DNA of 64,000 bases, from the NCBI RefSeq assembly GCF_026652115.1, contig NZ_JAPPSQ010000003.1, positions 248,001 to 312,000 of the forward strand. The letters run 5' to 3'. Positions 61,456 through 64,000 of this stretch are shown here, one piece after another. Each line of letters starts with the position of its first letter. The stretch's first letter is position 1. The translations under genes and the position numbers were made by a program. The notes under the pieces are model-generated. The model was given only the letters and a program-made list of their open reading frames with translations. It made no database searches and was not told where the DNA came from. Origin of the DNA: Algoriphagus sp. PAP.12. Lineage in GTDB: Bacteria > Bacteroidota > Bacteroidia > Cytophagales > Cyclobacteriaceae.

Positions 61456-62253
61456 ATGCTACGAAAAATAAGTAAACCGACTTTTATCCTCCTATTTTTT
61501 TGGATAACCTCCTGTGCCTCTGATCTATTTCAAGCTGAAGACCTATTTTATCAAAAACAATATGAAGCAGCTATTTCAGAGCTTAATAAATATTTGTTTT
61601 TGCATGTCACTGATGTGAAAGCTCTTCATCTTAGAGCTCGTTCTTATGAAGAATTGGGAAAAATGGATGAAGCAATCGAAGACTACGAAAAAATCCTTTC
61701 AATAGACGGCAATTATGCTCAAGCAATGGCAGGAATAGGCAAAATCTATTTTAATGAAAAGGAATATGAAAAAGCCGAATTAATCCTATTAAGGGCAGCT
61801 AAAACAGACCCTGCAGATTATGAAATTCTTTTTTTAACAGGAAGAGCTCTCCTTCAGAACCAGGATTATAAACTAGCAAACAATTTCTTCGAGAGAGCAA
61901 AAGAAATCAATGATGATGACCCTGAAATATACTTTTATCAGGGAATGGCCCGAGCATATATTGGTGATGCTTATGGTTGCGCTGGTTCCTTTAATATGTA
62001 CGTAAGCAAACAACCAGACAATATGGTAGCGGTTTACAATCGAGGTTTTGCCTACATGCACTTAGGATATTTAGAATGGGCCCTGGAAGATTTTGACAAC
62101 GTGTTAAAGAAAAACCCAACTCATATGGAAGCTTTGGCGAAAAAAGGCATTTGCATGGCTAAGTTGGGAGATTCAGATGGCTGTAATTACATACAAAGGG
62201 CTGCGAATATGGGTTCTGATTATGCCCAAAGCAATTTGGATATCTGTTCTTAA
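61456..62253 (+). CDS. TPR-repeat lipoprotein
   Basis: This 265-residue protein has a lipoprotein leader (MLRKISKPTFILLFFWITSC, Cys20), then about six TPR units (YQKQYEAAISELNKYL, DEAIEDYEKILSIDGNYAQA, YEKAELILLRAAKTDP, and others). Such repeats bind partners in the envelope, for example in secretion or outer-membrane assembly complexes. I took the ATG at 61456 over a TTG at 61381. It is convergent with the ATP-grasp gene with a 4-base overlap of stops. Confidence 0.82.
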   Translation: MLRKISKPTFILLFFWITSCASDLFQAEDLFYQKQYEAAISELNKYLFLHVTDVKALHLRARSYEELGKMDEAIEDYEKILSIDGNYAQAMAGIGKIYFNEKEYEKAELILLRAAKTDPADYEILFLTGRALLQNQDYKLANNFFERAKEINDDDPEIYFYQGMARAYIGDAYGCAGSFNMYVSKQPDNMVAVYNRGFAYMHLGYLEWALEDFDNVLKKNPTHMEALAKKGICMAKLGDSDGCNYIQRAANMGSDYAQSNLDICS

Positions 62254-63122
62254 AGCAACCTTTCCTTGAGAGCCTGTTTGTAATTCGGGATAGCTTTTGG
62301 GCTAAGCCCCAGAAACAAATAGGGCTCGATCAATTCCAATTCCATCAAATGGAAAACCCCATTAATTTCAACACCGTCTACTCTTGCATATAGCGTATTT
62401 TCGGCAAATTCCCTCATGATTTTTTTAGCAGATTCTAGCATTGAATCAGAAGGCTGCATTTCTTGTATGGATCCTCCAAAATAATGCTGAACTCTAAAAT
62501 CTTCTTGGGCTGGAGTTTTCAATACTGCATGCGAAAAAACCCCATTAAAGAAAAGAAGAGAGTACTCTCCTACTTCTGCGACTTCAGGTACAAAGGGCTG
62601 CACCAAAAATGCCTCATCTTTCAATAATTTTGTGATTTTTCCCTCATACTGGGACAGTTCAGAAATGGGGATTTTAAAGGTATTCTTCGCTCCGCCACTC
62701 ACTAAGGGCTTGACAACCACCGTATCAGATTCTACGCTTATCGCAGCTTCATTAAGATCACCTTTTTGGGTAATTATTTTTCCAGCAATTGTTGGAATCC
62801 CACGTTCCTGAATTTCCAATAAATAGGCTTTGGAACTATTCCAACGAATTGTATCCAGGTCATTCATCACAGGAATCCCTAAGCCTTTCATTTTTTCGAT
62901 CCATTCCAGAAACTCAGGATAATAATCGAAGTAATCCCAAACTGATTTGATCAATAAACAGGAAAACCTTTCCCAATCGACCTTTGGGTCTGACCAAGGA
63001 ACTATCTGGTTTTCAATCTCTAATTCTGTTAGGATAGATGATAATATTTCATCTTCATTGACTGTATTGGCATCATAGGCCCCAACGGAAACATATGAAA
63101 CAATGGCTACTCTAGGGTTCAT
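62250..63122 (-). CDS. ATP-grasp-fold protein (putative amino-acid or peptide ligase)
   Basis: This 290-residue protein has an N-terminal ligase-like domain (RVAIVSYVSVGAYDANTVN) and a middle region with VVVKPLVSGGAKNTF (ATP-binding Lys-Gly-type loop) and FLVQPFVPEVAEVGEYSLLFF, ending in a metal-binding LMELELIEPYLFLG. It resembles the RimK/glutathione-synthetase-like ATP-grasp branch (for example DcsG-type proteins). The substrate is unknown and no peptide-natural-product cluster surrounds it. The ATG at 63122 is preferred over 63170. Confidence 0.8.
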   Translation of the reverse strand: MNPRVAIVSYVSVGAYDANTVNEDEILSSILTELEIENQIVPWSDPKVDWERFSCLLIKSVWDYFDYYPEFLEWIEKMKGLGIPVMNDLDTIRWNSSKAYLLEIQERGIPTIAGKIITQKGDLNEAAISVESDTVVVKPLVSGGAKNTFKIPISELSQYEGKITKLLKDEAFLVQPFVPEVAEVGEYSLLFFNGVFSHAVLKTPAQEDFRVQHYFGGSIQEMQPSDSMLESAKKIMREFAENTLYARVDGVEINGVFHLMELELIEPYLFLGLSPKAIPNYKQALKERLL

Positions 63123-63218
63123 AACAAATTTTTTCCAAATGTACTCTTTCGCTAAAAATTGCAAAGCCATTCTTCAAATACCATCAGGAAACCTTACTTT
63201 TGGACTTTCACCCAAAAT

Positions 63219-63992
63219 ATGGACCACAGAAAACTCGTTATCATCCCCACCTACAATGAGATCGAAAACATCTCAGACATGATCCAAACTGTGATGGATC
63301 TGGAGGGTAATTTTGAACTTTTGATCATAGATGACGGATCTCCTGATGGTACAGCCAAAGTTGTCATCGATCTTCAGGACAAGTTTCCTGATAGACTTCA
63401 TTTGGTTCAAAGAAAGGCTAAATTAGGATTAGGAACAGCCTATATCAATGGTTTCAAATGGGCTTTAAGAAAAGGCTATGATTATATCTTCGAGATGGAT
63501 GCCGATTTCTCCCATGATCCTAATGACTTGATCAAACTTTATAAAGCTTGTGCCGAGGAAGGCTTTGACATGAGTATCGGTTCACGCTACATTACAGGAG
63601 TCAATGTGGTCAATTGGCCGATGGGACGTGTTTTAATGTCCTATTTTGCTTCAGTTTATGTGAAATTCATCACTGGACTTCCTATCAAAGATGCCACAGC
63701 AGGTTTCAAATGCTACCACAAATCAGTTCTTCAGGGCATCAATTTGGATGAAATCCGATTTATAGGCTATGCTTTCCAGATTGAGATGAAATTTACCGCC
63801 TGGAAATTGGGATTCCAGATCAAAGAAGTTCCGATCATTTTTACTGACCGAACCAAAGGAACTTCAAAAATGAGCAAAGGAATCTTTAAGGAGGCTGTTT
63901 TTGGAGTGATTTGGATGAAAGTCAAAAGTATCTTCTCCCCTTACCGAATCAATCAAAGCGAATCGATTGAATTGGATTCACCCTTGAAATAA
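63219..63992 (+). CDS. Dolichol-phosphate-mannose-synthase-like GT2 glycosyltransferase
   Basis: This 257-residue GT-A enzyme has IIPTYNEIENISDMIQ (7-22), the nucleotide-binding LLIIDDGSPDGTA and the metal-binding MDADFSHDPNDL (about 90-101), followed by GSRYITGVNV. Its length and motif order match polyprenol-monophosphomannose synthases, which put a sugar on a lipid carrier for protein or surface-glycan modification. The ATG at 63219 was taken. It ends 8 bases before the window edge, so it is complete. Confidence 0.88.
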   Translation: MDHRKLVIIPTYNEIENISDMIQTVMDLEGNFELLIIDDGSPDGTAKVVIDLQDKFPDRLHLVQRKAKLGLGTAYINGFKWALRKGYDYIFEMDADFSHDPNDLIKLYKACAEEGFDMSIGSRYITGVNVVNWPMGRVLMSYFASVYVKFITGLPIKDATAGFKCYHKSVLQGINLDEIRFIGYAFQIEMKFTAWKLGFQIKEVPIIFTDRTKGTSKMSKGIFKEAVFGVIWMKVKSIFSPYRINQSESIELDSPLK

Positions 63993-64000
63993 CCAAGACA

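Noticed and set aside
1..64000. tRNA, rRNA, CRISPR or insertion-sequence features
   Set aside because: Reading both strands I found no T-loop/cloverleaf, rRNA-like block, regularly spaced repeats or transposase.

Overview
The window is a gene-dense piece of a Bacteroidota chromosome, most likely from the Cytophagales/Cyclobacteriaceae (Algoriphagus-like). This placement is inferred from gene content and promoter style, not from a marker gene. Signs are moderate-to-low GC, Bacteroidota-type promoter elements (TTG or TTTG about 19-22 bases before TAnnTTTG), many exported peptidases and lipoproteins, a 58-residue Hc1-type histone-like protein, a long-form HisG, a bifunctional HisB, and many DUF families typical of the phylum. 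I saw no rRNA, tRNA, CRISPR array, prophage or insertion sequence.

Layout. 1-4250: the N-terminal part of dnaB, a divergent membrane protein resembling lycopene-cyclase domains, mpl (murein recycling) and a DEDDh exonuclease. 4250-5420: a PIN-toxin/DUF6364-antitoxin pair lying between two copies of an 86-base direct repeat; the right copy is the 3' end and terminator of the next gene, an M48 lipoprotein protease. 5388-20450: housekeeping and envelope genes, including gluQRS, S10 and M28 peptidases, ion channel, PhzF and DinB proteins, ferritin, an exported formylglycine-generating enzyme homologue, ribE, pcm and an acyl-CoA thioesterase. 19536-25010: a possible DNA polymerase III psi-like protein, DUF3817, a divergent kinase-like protein, then maf, DUF1015 and biotin carboxylase in one minus-strand operon. 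25011-34342: an alpha-oxoamine synthase (sphingolipid- or sulfonolipid-type), histone-like protein, M1 peptidase, large BNR/sortilin-like protein, galactokinase and an APC permease. 34829-38143: nucleotide-sugar/glycosyltransferase operon. 39153-40281: an XRE regulator with two paralogous membrane proteins and a palindromic operator candidate. 40417-46882: proC, a gene-free stretch carrying a candidate small RNA, then alaS-gatB-TlpA. 47458-54168: a D-threonine-aldolase-fold enzyme, arginine decarboxylase, arginase, argS and glutathione peroxidase. 54182-56718: menA, universal stress protein, SUI1 factor and DUF5808. 56810-61370: hisGDCB preceded by a His-rich leader peptide and hairpins, that is, an apparent transcription attenuator. 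61456-end: TPR lipoprotein, ATP-grasp protein and a dolichol-phosphate-mannose-synthase-like glycosyltransferase.

Working together: arginine decarboxylase and a ureohydrolase sit near argS, so arginine use in polyamine, urea-forming and protein synthesis pathways clusters here. The first his genes form a tightly overlapping operon under an attenuator, but hisHAFI are absent from this window. The most interesting items are the repeat-flanked toxin-antitoxin insertion, the his attenuator, the orphan promoter/terminator unit at 41420-41604, the psi-like and kinase-like proteins, and the XRE/membrane-protein operon.
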